Assembly (NCBI GenBank): GCA_016721465.1
Contig: JADKIA010000009.1
Coordinates: 186,001 to 250,000, forward strand
Direction of reading: 5' to 3'
DNA from: Ideonella sp.
GTDB taxonomy: Bacteria; Pseudomonadota; Gammaproteobacteria; Burkholderiales; Burkholderiaceae_C
Length of the DNA: 64,000 nt
Each line of letters opens with the position of its first letter. Position 1 is the stretch's first letter. This document shows positions 48,798 to 57,395 of the stretch, one piece after another. The notes below the pieces were generated by a model. It worked only from the letters and a program-made list of their open reading frames with translations, was not told the DNA's origin and ran no database searches. The position numbers and the translations under genes are program-made.

Positions 48798-51700
48798 ATG
48801 ACCGAACCCAAGGTCTCCCACCCGGGCGCGCCCGGCCTGGGCATCTCCGGCCGCATGGCGGCGGCCTTCCAGGCCAACGCGCTCACCCCGCTGCTGGCCC
48901 TGGTGGCGTTGCTGCTGGGCCTGTTCGCCGTGCTGGTCACGCCGCGCGAAGAAGAGCCGCAGATCAACGTCACCATGGCCAACGTGCTGATCCCCTTCCC
49001 GGGGGCCAGCAGTGCCGACGTGCAGGCCATGGTGGCCCGGCCCGCCGAGCAGGTGCTGGGGCAGATCGCGGGCATCGAGCACACCTTTTCAGTGTCGCGG
49101 CCGGGCCTGGCCCTGCTGACGGTGCAGTTCAAGGTGGGTGTGCCGCGCACCGAGGCGCTGGTGCGCCTGTACGACGTTCTCAACGCCAACTCCGACTGGC
49201 TGCCGCACGACCTGGGCACGCTCACACCGATCGTCAAGCCCAAGGGCATCGACGATGTGCCGGTGCTGGGCATCACCCTGTGGGCGGCCGATGCCCGCAG
49301 TGCGCTCGACCTGGAGCGCGTGGCCCACACCGTGGAAGCCGAACTCAAGCGCGTGCCCGGCGCGCGCGAGGTCAAGACCATCGGCGGGCCCGGTCGGGTG
49401 GTGAACGTGGCGCTGGACCCGACCCGCCTGCGCGAGCGCGGCGTCGACGTGCTGCGCCTGAAGGCCACCCTGGCGGCCGCCAACCAGGGCATGCCCGCGG
49501 GCACCGTGCTCGACCGCGACACGGGTGGCCTGCTGTCGGTGCAGACGGGTGAATTCCTGCAGTCGGCGCGCGACGTGGGCGAGCTGGTGGTGGGCGTGTC
49601 CAACGGTCGGCCGGTGTACCTGAGCGAGGTGGCCCGCATCGAGATGGGCGCCGCGCAGGTTGAGCGCCAGGTGTGGTTCACACCCGGCGCCGCCTCCGCC
49701 CCGTCCGGCCCGGCGTCGGCCTCGTCGGTGGGTGCGGTGTATCCCGCGGTCACGCTGTCGCTGACCAAGAAGCCCGGCGAGAACGCGGTGGACGTGGCCG
49801 CCGCCGCGCGGGCGCGGCTGGACGCGCTGCGCAACACCGTGATCCCCGATGGCGTGCAAGCCAGCGTCACGCGCGACTACGGCGAAACCGCCGCCGAGAA
49901 AGCCAACAAGCTGATCCAGAAGCTGGCCTTCGCAACGGCCTCGGTGATCCTGCTGGTGGGCCTGGCGCTGGGCCGGCGCGAGGCGGTGATCGTCGGCGCG
50001 GCGGTGATCCTCACGCTGATGGCCACCTTGTTTGCGAGTTGGGCCTGGGGCTTCACGCTCAACCGCGTGAGCTTGTTCGCGCTGATCTTCTCGATCGGCA
50101 TCCTGGTCGACGATGCCATCGTGGTGGTCGAGAATATTCACCGGCACCAACTGCTCGATCCGACCAAGGCACTGAAGGACATCATCCCGGCCGCGGTGGA
50201 CGAGGTGGGCGGCCCCACCATCCTGGCCACGCTCACGGTGATCGCCGCGCTGCTGCCGATGGCCTTCGTCAGCGGGCTGATGGGCCCCTACATGAGCCCG
50301 ATCCCGATCAACTCGAGCCTGGGCATGGCCCTCTCGCTGGCGATCGCCTTCACCGTCACGCCCTGGCTGGCGTTGAAGCTGATGAAGAGCCACGACACCT
50401 TGGGCGACCATCCGCACGGCCAGCATGCGCCCAGCCGGCTCAGTATGGCGATGGCACGAGGTTTCTCGCGCCTGTTGAGCCCCTTCCTGGCCAGCGCGCG
50501 CAAGCGCTGGCTGCTGCTGGCCGGCATCCTGGCCGCGCTGCTGCTGTCGGTGGGCCTGACGCTGGTGCAGTGGGTGGTGCTGAAGATGCTGCCCTTCGAC
50601 AACAAGAGCGAATTCCAGCTCGTCGTCGAAATGCCCGCTGGCACGCCGCTGGAGAACACTGCCGCCGCGTTGCAGGAGATGGGCGCCTACCTGGCCAAGC
50701 AGCCCGAGGTGCTCGACATGCAGGGCTACGCCGGCACGTCCAGCCCCATCACCTTCAACGGCCTGGTGCGCCAGTACTACCTGCGCGCCGATGCCGACCA
50801 GGGCGACCTGCAGGTCAATCTGGTGGACAAGCACCACCGCAGCGAGAAGAGCCACGCCATCGCGCAGCGCCTGCGCCCCGCGCTGGAGAAGATCGCCGCG
50901 CGCCACCAGGCGCGCCTGCAGGTGGTGGAAGTGCCGCCCGGCCCGCCGGTGCTGAGCCCGCTGGTGGCCGAGGTCTACGGCCCCGACGAGGCCGGCCGCC
51001 AACAGCTGGCCGCACGCATCGCCAAGGGCTTCGCGAAGACGCCGGACATCGTCGGCATCGACACCTCGCTGAAGGAAGACGGGCCGCGGGCCTTCCTGCG
51101 CGTGCAGCGCCAGAAGGCCGAATCGCTGGGCATCCCGGTGGCGGTGGTGGCGCAGACGGTGCAGGCCGCGCTGTCGGGCACCGACGCCGCCTGGCTGCAC
51201 GACGGCCAGAGCAAGTACCCGGTGCCCGTGCGCCTGCAACTGCCGCGCGAGGCGCAGGTGGGCCTGGACGCGCTGCTGGCGCTGCCGCTGCGCGCGGCCA
51301 ACGGTCAGCTGGTGCCGCTGTCCGAGCTGGTGCGCGTGGAGCGCGGCGTGATCGACAAGCCCCTGTTCACCAAGGACCTGCAAGGCGTGAGCTACGTCAT
51401 CGGCGACATGGCCGGCAAGCTCGATTCGCCGCTGTACGGCCTGTTCGCGATCCGCCCGACGCTCGCCGAGGCCGCGCTGCCGGGCACCGGTGAGCTGGGT
51501 GAATACTGGATCCACCAACCGAGCGACCCCTACCGCCAGTACGCCATCAAGTGGGACGGCGAGTGGCAGATCACCTACGAGACCTTCCGCGACATGGGGG
51601 CGGCCTACGGCGTGGGCCTGATCCTGATCTACCTGCTGGTGGTCGCGCAATTCAAGAGTTACCTCACGCCGCTGATCATCATGGCGCCGATCCCGCTCAC

Positions 51701-52109
51701 CATCATCGGCGTGATGCCGGGCCACGCCTTGCTGGGCTCGCAGTTCACCGCCACCTCGATGATCGGCATGATCGCTTTGGCCGGCATCATCGTGCGCAAT
51801 TCCATCCTGCTGGTCGACTTCATCGAGCTGCAGGTGGCGCAGGGCCTGGACTTCCAGCAGGCCGTCGTGAATTCGGCCGCCGTGCGCGCCCAGCCGATCG
51901 CGCTGACCGGCCTGGCCGCGATGATCGGCGCCTTCTTCATCCTCGACGACCCGATCTTCAATGGCCTGGCCGTCTCGCTGATCTTCGGCATCCTGGTCTC
52001 GACCCTGCTCACGCTGGTGGTCATCCCGGTGCTGTACTTCGCGGCCTACCGCGGCCGCCATCCGGCCGAACCCGATCCCATCCCAACCCCCGAAGGAGTG
52101 ACGCCATGA
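48798..52109 (+). CDS. RND efflux inner-membrane permease
   Basis: 1103 residues, the AcrB/HAE1-like size, with twelve expected helices. Recognisable: first helix LLALVALLLGLFAVLVTPREEEP, IPFPGASSADVQAMVARPAEQ, the proton-relay helix IGILVDDAIVVVENIHRH, GLALSLAIAFTVTPWLALKL, and a second half with GVGLILIYLLVVAQF and ALAGIIVRNSILLVDFI. Substrate is unknown. Operon context with a CstR-type repressor, DUF2892 and an OsmC protein suggests export related to sulfur, thiol or metal stress. ATGA overlap with the DUF2892 gene. Confidence 0.93.
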   Translation: MTEPKVSHPGAPGLGISGRMAAAFQANALTPLLALVALLLGLFAVLVTPREEEPQINVTMANVLIPFPGASSADVQAMVARPAEQVLGQIAGIEHTFSVSRPGLALLTVQFKVGVPRTEALVRLYDVLNANSDWLPHDLGTLTPIVKPKGIDDVPVLGITLWAADARSALDLERVAHTVEAELKRVPGAREVKTIGGPGRVVNVALDPTRLRERGVDVLRLKATLAAANQGMPAGTVLDRDTGGLLSVQTGEFLQSARDVGELVVGVSNGRPVYLSEVARIEMGAAQVERQVWFTPGAASAPSGPASASSVGAVYPAVTLSLTKKPGENAVDVAAAARARLDALRNTVIPDGVQASVTRDYGETAAEKANKLIQKLAFATASVILLVGLALGRREAVIVGAAVILTLMATLFASWAWGFTLNRVSLFALIFSIGILVDDAIVVVENIHRHQLLDPTKALKDIIPAAVDEVGGPTILATLTVIAALLPMAFVSGLMGPYMSPIPINSSLGMALSLAIAFTVTPWLALKLMKSHDTLGDHPHGQHAPSRLSMAMARGFSRLLSPFLASARKRWLLLAGILAALLLSVGLTLVQWVVLKMLPFDNKSEFQLVVEMPAGTPLENTAAALQEMGAYLAKQPEVLDMQGYAGTSSPITFNGLVRQYYLRADADQGDLQVNLVDKHHRSEKSHAIAQRLRPALEKIAARHQARLQVVEVPPGPPVLSPLVAEVYGPDEAGRQQLAARIAKGFAKTPDIVGIDTSLKEDGPRAFLRVQRQKAESLGIPVAVVAQTVQAALSGTDAAWLHDGQSKYPVPVRLQLPREAQVGLDALLALPLRAANGQLVPLSELVRVERGVIDKPLFTKDLQGVSYVIGDMAGKLDSPLYGLFAIRPTLAEAALPGTGELGEYWIHQPSDPYRQYAIKWDGEWQITYETFRDMGAAYGVGLILIYLLVVAQFKSYLTPLIIMAPIPLTIIGVMPGHALLGSQFTATSMIGMIALAGIIVRNSILLVDFIELQVAQGLDFQQAVVNSAAVRAQPIALTGLAAMIGAFFILDDPIFNGLAVSLIFGILVSTLLTLVVIPVLYFAAYRGRHPAEPDPIPTPEGVTP

Positions 52110-52327
52110 CCGTCGAACGCTACATCCATGTCTTCGCAGGCTTGTTCATCCTGCTCTCCCTCGCCCTCGGCGTGGACGGCAGTCCGCTGTTCCTCAGCAA
52201 GTGGTGGCTGGCCTTCACGGCCTTTGTCGGGCTGAACCTTTTCCAGTTCGGCTTCAGCAACGTCTGCCCGCTGGGCATGATCCTGAAGAAGCTCGGCGTG
52301 CCCGAAGCCGCACCCTGCGCTCGCTGA
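52106..52327 (+). CDS. DUF2892 (YgaP-type) small membrane protein
   Basis: 73 residues, two membrane helices (IHVFAGLFILLSLALGVDGS; WWLAFTAFVGLNLFQFGFS) and the C-terminal signature NVCPLGMILKKLGV. The family forms the membrane part of E. coli YgaP, a rhodanese; here it stands alone without the rhodanese domain. Start overlaps the permease stop (ATGA). Association with sulfur metabolism is typical of the family. Confidence 0.87.
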   Translation: MTVERYIHVFAGLFILLSLALGVDGSPLFLSKWWLAFTAFVGLNLFQFGFSNVCPLGMILKKLGVPEAAPCAR

Positions 52328-52430
52328 AACCCCGGGCCAGGTGCAGACCATGTCCGCCAAACGCAGCCCCGAGGTCCCGGTGACAATGGGCGCACAGCCG
52401 CCTGTTGACCCGGCTCGGGAGTCCTGCACC

Positions 52431-52721
52431 ATGGCCCATCTCACCGAAGAAAGCGCACGCAACGATCTGCTCAACCGGCTCAAGCGGGCCGAGGGGCAAT
52501 TGAGGGGCGTGCAGCGCATGATCGAAGAGGGCGAGCCCTGCCTGGCCATTGCCAGCCAGATGGCCGCCGTGCGCAAGGCGCTGGACAGTGCCTACGTGCG
52601 CATGACCGTGTGTTTCATGCAGCAGGAATTGCAGTCCCGCATGTCGCCAGGCGCCAAGAACGAAGGCGAGCTGGCCGCCGTGCTGGAGGACGTGCAGACC
52701 TTGCTGGGCAAGGTGCGCTAG
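52431..52721 (+). CDS. CsoR/CstR-family (DUF156) transcriptional repressor
   Basis: 96 residues, all-helical: RLKRAEGQLRGVQRMIEEGEPC is the DUF156 signature. Cys37 is the conserved sensing Cys; a second Cys is at 61 (MTVCFMQ). The His and second Cys of the copper site of CsoR are not at their usual positions (F62, E66), so copper sensing is unlikely and a thiol/persulfide-responsive CstR-like role is favoured. It sits in the RND operon and should bind the ATACCC-N4-GGGTAT operator at 47652. GGGAG is 9 bp before the ATG at 52431. Confidence 0.82.
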   Translation: MAHLTEESARNDLLNRLKRAEGQLRGVQRMIEEGEPCLAIASQMAAVRKALDSAYVRMTVCFMQQELQSRMSPGAKNEGELAAVLEDVQTLLGKVR

Positions 52722-52762
52722 AGGCTTCGCCTCGACGCGCACGATCCTCGGGGAGCACGACC

Positions 52763-53210
52763 ATGAGCGATTCACCCGTCACCGTGCGCCTGAAGCAGCG
52801 CCGCGACTACCAGTTCGACACCGAATTCGGCCCGGGCATCGCGCCCGTGATGGCCGACGAGCCGCCGCCGTTGGGGCTGGGCGCCGGGCCCTCGCCGATG
52901 CAGCTGCTGTGCGCGGCGGTGGGCAACTGCCTTTCGGCCTCACTGCTGTTCTCGCTGCGCAAGTACAAGCAGCAACCCGATCCCATCGCCTGCGAGGTGT
53001 CCGCCAACGTGGGCCGCAATGCCGAGAAACCGGCTGCGCGTGCTGGGCATGGACGTGCGCCTGAGCCTGGGCGTGCCGGCCGCCGGCGTCGAGCACCTGC
53101 AGCGCGTGCTGGACACCTTCGAGGAGTTCTGCACCGTCACCGCCAGCGTGCGCGCCGGCATCCCGGTGCAGGTGGCGGTGTTCGATTCGCTGGGTGCGAA
53201 GCTGAAGTAG
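52763..53210 (+). pseudogene. OsmC-family protein, apparent +1 frameshift
   Basis: N-terminal 88 residues (MSDSPVTVRLKQRRDYQFDT to SANVGRNAE) read normally, with CAAVGNCLSASLLFSLRK containing the peroxidatic-type Cys. At 53027-53029 there are three A where GRNAENRLRV needs two; beyond this the right continuation (NRLRVLGMDVRLSLGVP... VEHLQRVLDTFEEFCTVTASV) is in the next frame and ends at 53210. Without the extra A the protein has about 148 residues, normal for OsmC/Ohr-like hydroperoxide reductases. Sequencing error is likely. It is the last gene of the RND operon. Confidence 0.83.
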
Positions 53211-53224
53211 GCGCGCGGGCGCGT

Positions 53225-53596
53225 TCAATGCGCCGGGCGGGTCAGCAGCCGTTCGCTGCGCTCGATGTCCTGCCCTGAATCCAGCTCGATCGCCACCTGG
53301 GTGCACACCGCGCGGCACAGCGTGGCCACGCGCTCGCTTTCCAGCCGGTAGTAGATCTGCGTGCCGTCGCGCCGCTTGCCCAGCACGCCGGCACGGTACA
53401 GCGTGGACAGGTGCTGCGACATGTTGGGCTGCGTGGTGTCGATCTCGGACAGCAACTGCGAAACGTTCTTCTCGTTGTTGCACAGCGCGCCGATGATGCG
53501 CAGGCGGATCGGCGTGGACAGCAGCGAGAACAGCTCGGCCACCGTCTCGAACACCGCGTCGCTGTTCTGTTCTTCGCTGGTTGCTGGCTTGACCAT
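53225..53596 (-). CDS. ArsR-family regulator, BigR/SqrR-like persulfide sensor
   Basis: 123 residues. Winged helix with LFSLLSTPIRLRIIGALCNNEKNVSQLL and TTQPNMSQHLSTLYRAGVLGKRRDGTQIYYRL. C39 in the LCNNE helix and C94/C98 in the last helix (TLCRAVC) correspond to the two Cys that form a tetrasulfide in SqrR/BigR; the arsenic-type CxCxxC site is absent. Minus-strand neighbours upstream are a c-type cytochrome and an MBL protein, so it is the last gene of that operon. A likely target is the operator region shared with fccAB. Confidence 0.85.
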   Translation of the reverse strand: MVKPATSEEQNSDAVFETVAELFSLLSTPIRLRIIGALCNNEKNVSQLLSEIDTTQPNMSQHLSTLYRAGVLGKRRDGTQIYYRLESERVATLCRAVCTQVAIELDSGQDIERSERLLTRPAH

Positions 53597-53693
53597 GGCC
53601 CGTTACCTTTGTGGGATCGCCTCAACCTTATTCTATGCTTACGGACGAATGTATCGCGCCGCATGCCCCAGGCGGCCGTGACGCCAGCCCGAG

Positions 53694-54062
53694 TCACTTG
53701 AACCGATAGTGGTCGCGGTTGAGCACGGCGGCGATGGCCGCCACGTCCTCGGGGAACAGCTGCAGGCGCAGCTCGGTGTTGCACACCTCGACCATCGTGA
53801 GCAGGGCGGAAGGGCGGGCAATGCGGCCGGTGGGCCGGTAGATGGCGCTGCCGTCGCCGCCCACGCGGCGCACATGGCATTCGCTGCACTGGTGCTCCTT
53901 GATCAGGCGCTCGCCGAGCGCCAGGTCGGCGCCCGTGAACTCCGCCGGTCCCGCGGCATGGCACAGCGCGGTGAGCGCCAGCCCGCCGCCCAGCCCGGCC
54001 ACCAGGCGCAAGGCGTGGCGCCAGGCTTGGCCGCCGGCACGGTCAATGTGGTGGCTGGACAT
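53694..54062 (-). CDS. Small monohaem c-type cytochrome
   Basis: 122 residues. Membrane/signal segment (ALRLVAGLGGGLALTALCHA|AG), one haem motif CSECH, and candidate axial Met in LLTMVEV. It should be periplasmic. Encoded between the MBL protein and the ArsR regulator, it is a possible electron acceptor in sulfide oxidation. No close subclass was recognised. Confidence 0.78.
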   Translation of the reverse strand: MSSHHIDRAGGQAWRHALRLVAGLGGGLALTALCHAAGPAEFTGADLALGERLIKEHQCSECHVRRVGGDGSAIYRPTGRIARPSALLTMVEVCNTELRLQLFPEDVAAIAAVLNRDHYRFK

Positions 54063-54117
54063 GTTCGGCTTCGGTCGGCGTCGTGGCGGTGAATCTATCA
54101 GGCTGGTGGCGCGCCGT

Positions 54118-55119
54118 TCAAGGCTGCTCTTGCTCCATCAGCAAGTAGGTGTTGTAGGCGTTCATGCGGTTCACCGCGGCAAACAAGGGCAGGCCGGCAA
54201 AGCGCGACCAGTCGGTGCGGGCATAGGCCTCTTCAAAGGGTTCCAGCTTGCGCGCGGCCTCGCCCATGGTTTGCCGCAGGTAGGCCAGGTAGTCGCGGGT
54301 CAGGCGCAGGTCGGTGGGCGGGTCTTGCGAGATCGGGCCATGGCCGGGCACCAGCAGGCGCGGCTGCAATTCGAGCACGCGGTCCATCGCACTGATCCAG
54401 CGGCGGCTGTCGGCCTGGCCCACATAGGGGATTCGACCCCGGAAGACCACGTCGCCGGTGAACAGCGCACCGGTGGCCGGGTCGAACACCACCAGGTCCT
54501 CGACGGTGTGCGACGGCCCCACGTGCCGCACGCGGAACTCGCGCGCGCCGAGCCGGAGCAGCAGGTCCTGCTCGGCACCGGGGTCACCCAGCCACAGATC
54601 GGGCGTGACCAGTTGCGTGTGCTCGTCCACCCAGGGGAACAGCTCCTCGCGGCTGGCCGCCAGGCGCAGCCGTGCGGTGTCGGACTGCAGGTAGTCGCGG
54701 CAGCCGGTGTGCGCCACGATGCGCGCCCCGGCCGCCTGCATCACCTGCAGGCCGTAGATGTGGTCGGCATGGCAGTGCGTGACCACCACGTAGCGGATCG
54801 GCTGCGGCGTGATGCGGCGGATCAAGGCCAGCAGTTGCCGTGCCAGTGGCGGCGAGCCCAGCGAATCGATGACGATCACGCCCTCGCTGGTGACCACGAA
54901 GGCCGCGTTCGAGATGAAGTTCTGGTTGGCCGCCGAGCCCATGGCCGCCAGGCCCTGCACGAAATACGTGTCCGGCGCCACCAGGGCAGCGTCCATCGCC
55001 ACCGTGGTGACGGCCGCGTCGTTGCCGCCGGCCGCCCCTTGCCCGAACGCGCCCGAGGCCAGGCCCAAGCCGAGGCACACCAAGTGCAGCCAACGCTGCC
55101 GAATCCAGGCCATGCTCAT
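54118..55119 (-). CDS. Exported metallo-beta-lactamase-fold protein (SoxH-like)
   Basis: 333 residues. Signal peptide about 1-26 (LVCLGLGLASGAFG). Zinc motif VVVTHCHADHIYG (H-x-H-x-D-H), later GPSHTVEDLVV, FTGDVVFRGRIPYVG and VPGHGPIS as the other ligands. The sequence resembles SoxH and the quinoprotein-relay hydrolases, which are found with sulfur or PQQ systems; no PQQ genes are here. Divergent from fccA across a 92-bp gap with a palindrome. ATG 55119 chosen; ATG 55113 equally possible. Confidence 0.82.
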   Translation of the reverse strand: MSMAWIRQRWLHLVCLGLGLASGAFGQGAAGGNDAAVTTVAMDAALVAPDTYFVQGLAAMGSAANQNFISNAAFVVTSEGVIVIDSLGSPPLARQLLALIRRITPQPIRYVVVTHCHADHIYGLQVMQAAGARIVAHTGCRDYLQSDTARLRLAASREELFPWVDEHTQLVTPDLWLGDPGAEQDLLLRLGAREFRVRHVGPSHTVEDLVVFDPATGALFTGDVVFRGRIPYVGQADSRRWISAMDRVLELQPRLLVPGHGPISQDPPTDLRLTRDYLAYLRQTMGEAARKLEPFEEAYARTDWSRFAGLPLFAAVNRMNAYNTYLLMEQEQP

Positions 55120-55142
55120 AGGGATAACGCTACATGCAGATT

Positions 55143-55162
55143 TAGTGATATTCGAGACACTA
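55143..55162. promoter_or_regulatory. Inverted repeat in the MBL / fccA divergent promoter
   Basis: TAGTG-N10-CACTA (55143-55147, 55158-55162), centrally placed between the two divergent genes. It is the best candidate operator for the ArsR/BigR-like regulator at 53225-53596. Confidence 0.4.
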
Positions 55163-55211
55163 TACCCTCGCTGGTCGCATGGCCACAGCAATGCCCTTGA
55201 AGGATCCGCCC

Positions 55212-55556
55212 ATGACAACTGCCCCCTCGCCCCACCAACCCGGTCTGCGTGCCGTTGCGGCCCTGCTCGTGCTGAGCGGGCTGGCCATCGGCGCGCAAGC
55301 CCAATCGCAGGATGCGCAGCGCCTGCGCCTGCGCTCGCTGGCATCCAGCTGCGCCCAATGCCATGGCACCGATGGCCATGCGGTGGAGGGCGAGGCCCTG
55401 ATCCGCCTGGCCGGCCTGCCCGCCGACTACACGCTGAACCAGCTGCTGGCCTTCCGCACGGGCGAGCGCAAGGCGACCATCATGCACCAGATCACCAAGG
55501 GCTATTCGCAAGACCAGCTCGAATCCCTGGCGAAGTATTTCGCCACGCAGAAGTGA
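55212..55556 (+). CDS. fccA: Cytochrome c subunit of flavocytochrome c sulfide dehydrogenase
   Basis: 114 residues. Signal peptide ends at about 32 (AIGAQA|QS). One haem motif CAQCH and a late Met in ATIMHQITKGY as possible axial ligand. The protein is monohaem, unlike the dihaem FccA of purple sulfur bacteria, and more like the SoxE/short FccA type. ATG 55212 has AAGGA 7 bp upstream; earlier in-frame starts lack this. It precedes fccB by 13 bp. Confidence 0.88.
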   Translation: MTTAPSPHQPGLRAVAALLVLSGLAIGAQAQSQDAQRLRLRSLASSCAQCHGTDGHAVEGEALIRLAGLPADYTLNQLLAFRTGERKATIMHQITKGYSQDQLESLAKYFATQK

Positions 55557-55569
55557 GGAACGCCCAGCC

Positions 55570-56865
55570 ATGAACAATCTCCAATTCGAACGCCGGCAAC
55601 TGCTGCAGGGCCTGTTCGCCAGCGGCGTGCTGGGCCTGACCGGCTGCACCTCGATGGGCGGCGGCGCCTCGGCCAGCAAGGCGCAGGTGGTGGTGGTGGG
55701 CGGCGGCTTCGGCGGCGCCACGGTGTCCAAGTACATCCGCATGCTGTCGGACTACCGGGTGGACGTGATGATGATCGAGCCGAACCGCTCCTTCGTCTCC
55801 TGCCCCATGTCCAACCTGGTGCTGGGTGGCCAGCGGCAGATGGCCGACATCACCAACGACTACAGCGGCCTGACCGGCAAGCACGGCGTGCGCGTCGTGC
55901 ACGACCGCGTGGCCTCGGTGGACCCGGCCAAGCGCAGCGTCACTCTGGCCAGCGGCGGCACGGTGGCCTACGACAAGCTGGTCATCTCCCCCGGCATCGA
56001 CATGATGTGGGACAGCGTGCAAGGCCTGCGCGAGGCCAACGCCGCCGGCCAGATCCTGCACGCCTGGAAGGCCGGCCCCGACACCGTGGCCCTGCGCCGC
56101 CAGCTCGAGGCCATGCGCGACGGCGGCACCTACGCCCTCGTGATCCCCGAGGCGCCCTACCGCTGCCCGCCCGGCCCCTACGAGCGCGCCAGCGTGGTGG
56201 CCGCCTACTTCAAGCGCGAGAAGCCCAAGAGCAAGGTGCTGATCCTGGACGCCAACCCGGATGTCACGTCCAAGGGCCCGCTGTTCAAGAAGGCCTGGGC
56301 CGAGCTGTACAAGGGCACGCTCGAATACCGCGCCCAGCACAAGGCCGTGGCGGTGGACGCCAAGACCAACACGGTGAAGTTCGACGTGCAGGACGACGTG
56401 AAGGCCGACGTGCTCAACGTGCTGCCCACCATGCGCGCCGGCGAGCTGGCGGTGGCCACCGGCCTGGCCAACGCCAACGGCCGCTGGTGCCACGTGAACT
56501 TCCTGAACTTCGAATCGACGGCACAGAAGCACATCCACGTCATCGGCGACGCGATCCAGGTGGCCGCCGGCATGCCCAAGTCCGGCCACATGGCCAATTC
56601 GCATGCCAAGGTCACCGCCGCTGCCATCGTGGCCGAGTTGCACGGCTGGGAGATCAACCCGCACCCCATGCTCACCAACGTGTGCATGAGCTTCGTCGAC
56701 GATGCGCACGTGATCCACGTGGCCAGCGTGCACGAGTACGTGCCCACGCAGAAGACCTTCGCCACCATCGGCGGCTCGGGTGGCGTGTCCGATGTGCGCT
56801 CCGATCTCGAAGGCCGCTATGCGCAGGGCTGGGCCCGCAACATCTGGGCCGATGTATTGAAGTGA
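55570..56865 (+). CDS. fccB: Flavoprotein subunit of sulfide dehydrogenase (FccB/SoxF)
   Basis: 431 residues. A twin-arginine signal (FERRQLLQGLF) with a lipobox-like LTGC at 23-26, then FAD-binding VVVVGGGFGGATV. C78 (SCPMSN) matches the Cys that links FAD covalently, and C199 (YRCPPGPYER) plus C372 (NVCMSF) match the redox disulfide, so the enzyme looks complete. It oxidises sulfide to polysulfide/sulfur and passes electrons to FccA. A dispersed hairpin repeat follows the stop. Confidence 0.94.
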   Translation: MNNLQFERRQLLQGLFASGVLGLTGCTSMGGGASASKAQVVVVGGGFGGATVSKYIRMLSDYRVDVMMIEPNRSFVSCPMSNLVLGGQRQMADITNDYSGLTGKHGVRVVHDRVASVDPAKRSVTLASGGTVAYDKLVISPGIDMMWDSVQGLREANAAGQILHAWKAGPDTVALRRQLEAMRDGGTYALVIPEAPYRCPPGPYERASVVAAYFKREKPKSKVLILDANPDVTSKGPLFKKAWAELYKGTLEYRAQHKAVAVDAKTNTVKFDVQDDVKADVLNVLPTMRAGELAVATGLANANGRWCHVNFLNFESTAQKHIHVIGDAIQVAAGMPKSGHMANSHAKVTAAAIVAELHGWEINPHPMLTNVCMSFVDDAHVIHVASVHEYVPTQKTFATIGGSGGVSDVRSDLEGRYAQGWARNIWADVLK

Positions 56866-56866
56866 C

Positions 56867-56990
56867 CCCTCGGAGCGCCTGCGGCGCCTCCCCCCAAGGG
56901 GGGGCGGACGCCGGTGGCCCGGCAAAGCCGGTTCCACGGCGTCTGCTGGGTGGGGGCGGTGCGTCGGCGGAGCCGGTTCCGCGGCGGCCA
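56867..56990. repeat. Intergenic hairpin-rich repeat, copy 2
   Basis: Starts 2 bp after the fccB stop. Same layout as the copy after sucC: CGGAGCGCCT-GC-GGCGC hairpin, CCCCCC-AA-GGGGGG hairpin, GGCCCGGC-AAGCCGGTTCC, then a second partial unit ending AGCCGGTTCCGCGGCGGCC. The two hairpins differ in sequence but preserve pairing. Confidence 0.65.
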
Positions 56991-56991
56991 C

Positions 56992-57222
56992 TCAGCGGCG
57001 AGGTTTGCGTGCCGACTCACTGGGCGCGGCTTGGCCCTTGGTCCGTGCCACCCACACCTTGTAGGCGTTGGGGGTGAGCTCGCGCTTGAGCAGCGCCACC
57101 ACCTGGCCGTGCGACAGGCCGTGGCGTTGCAGCACGGCGTTGAACGGCGGCCGATCGTCCCAGGCCGTGGCGATCACGCGCTGGATGTCTTCGGGGGTCA
57201 GTCGTGGAACGGGCTTGGCCAT
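56992..57222 (-). CDS. TIGR03643-family small protein
   Basis: 76 residues. MAKPVPRLTPEDIQRVIATAWDDRPPFNAVLQ and HGLSHGQVVALLKRELTPNAYKVW match the small DUF2805/TIGR03643 family (helix-turn-helix-like, function unknown). Basic C-terminus. Convergent with fccB; not obviously linked to sulfur. Confidence 0.82.
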   Translation of the reverse strand: MAKPVPRLTPEDIQRVIATAWDDRPPFNAVLQRHGLSHGQVVALLKRELTPNAYKVWVARTKGQAAPSESARKPRR

Positions 57223-57395
57223 GGGGCGATTGTCGGCCCAGCCGCCCCGGCGCAGTCTTTGGGCCCAGTGCCGGATGACCGTACTACCCAGATGGGCTAT
57301 GGTTCATCACCCATCGCGGGAATAGACGCTGGTGTGCACCAAGACCGCTAATGCAGGATGAAACTTGGGCGCCTTTCGGTGCCATGGAGACACAC

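Noticed and set aside
53694..55119. PQQ-dependent alcohol oxidation locus, suggested by the MBL protein plus small cytochrome
   Set aside because: No quinoprotein dehydrogenase or PQQ gene is nearby; the context is sulfur oxidation.
57284..57300. Second CstR-like operator before tusA (TACCCAGATGGGCTA)
   Set aside because: Resembles the 47652 site but the arms are offset by one base and do not pair properly; too weak to call.
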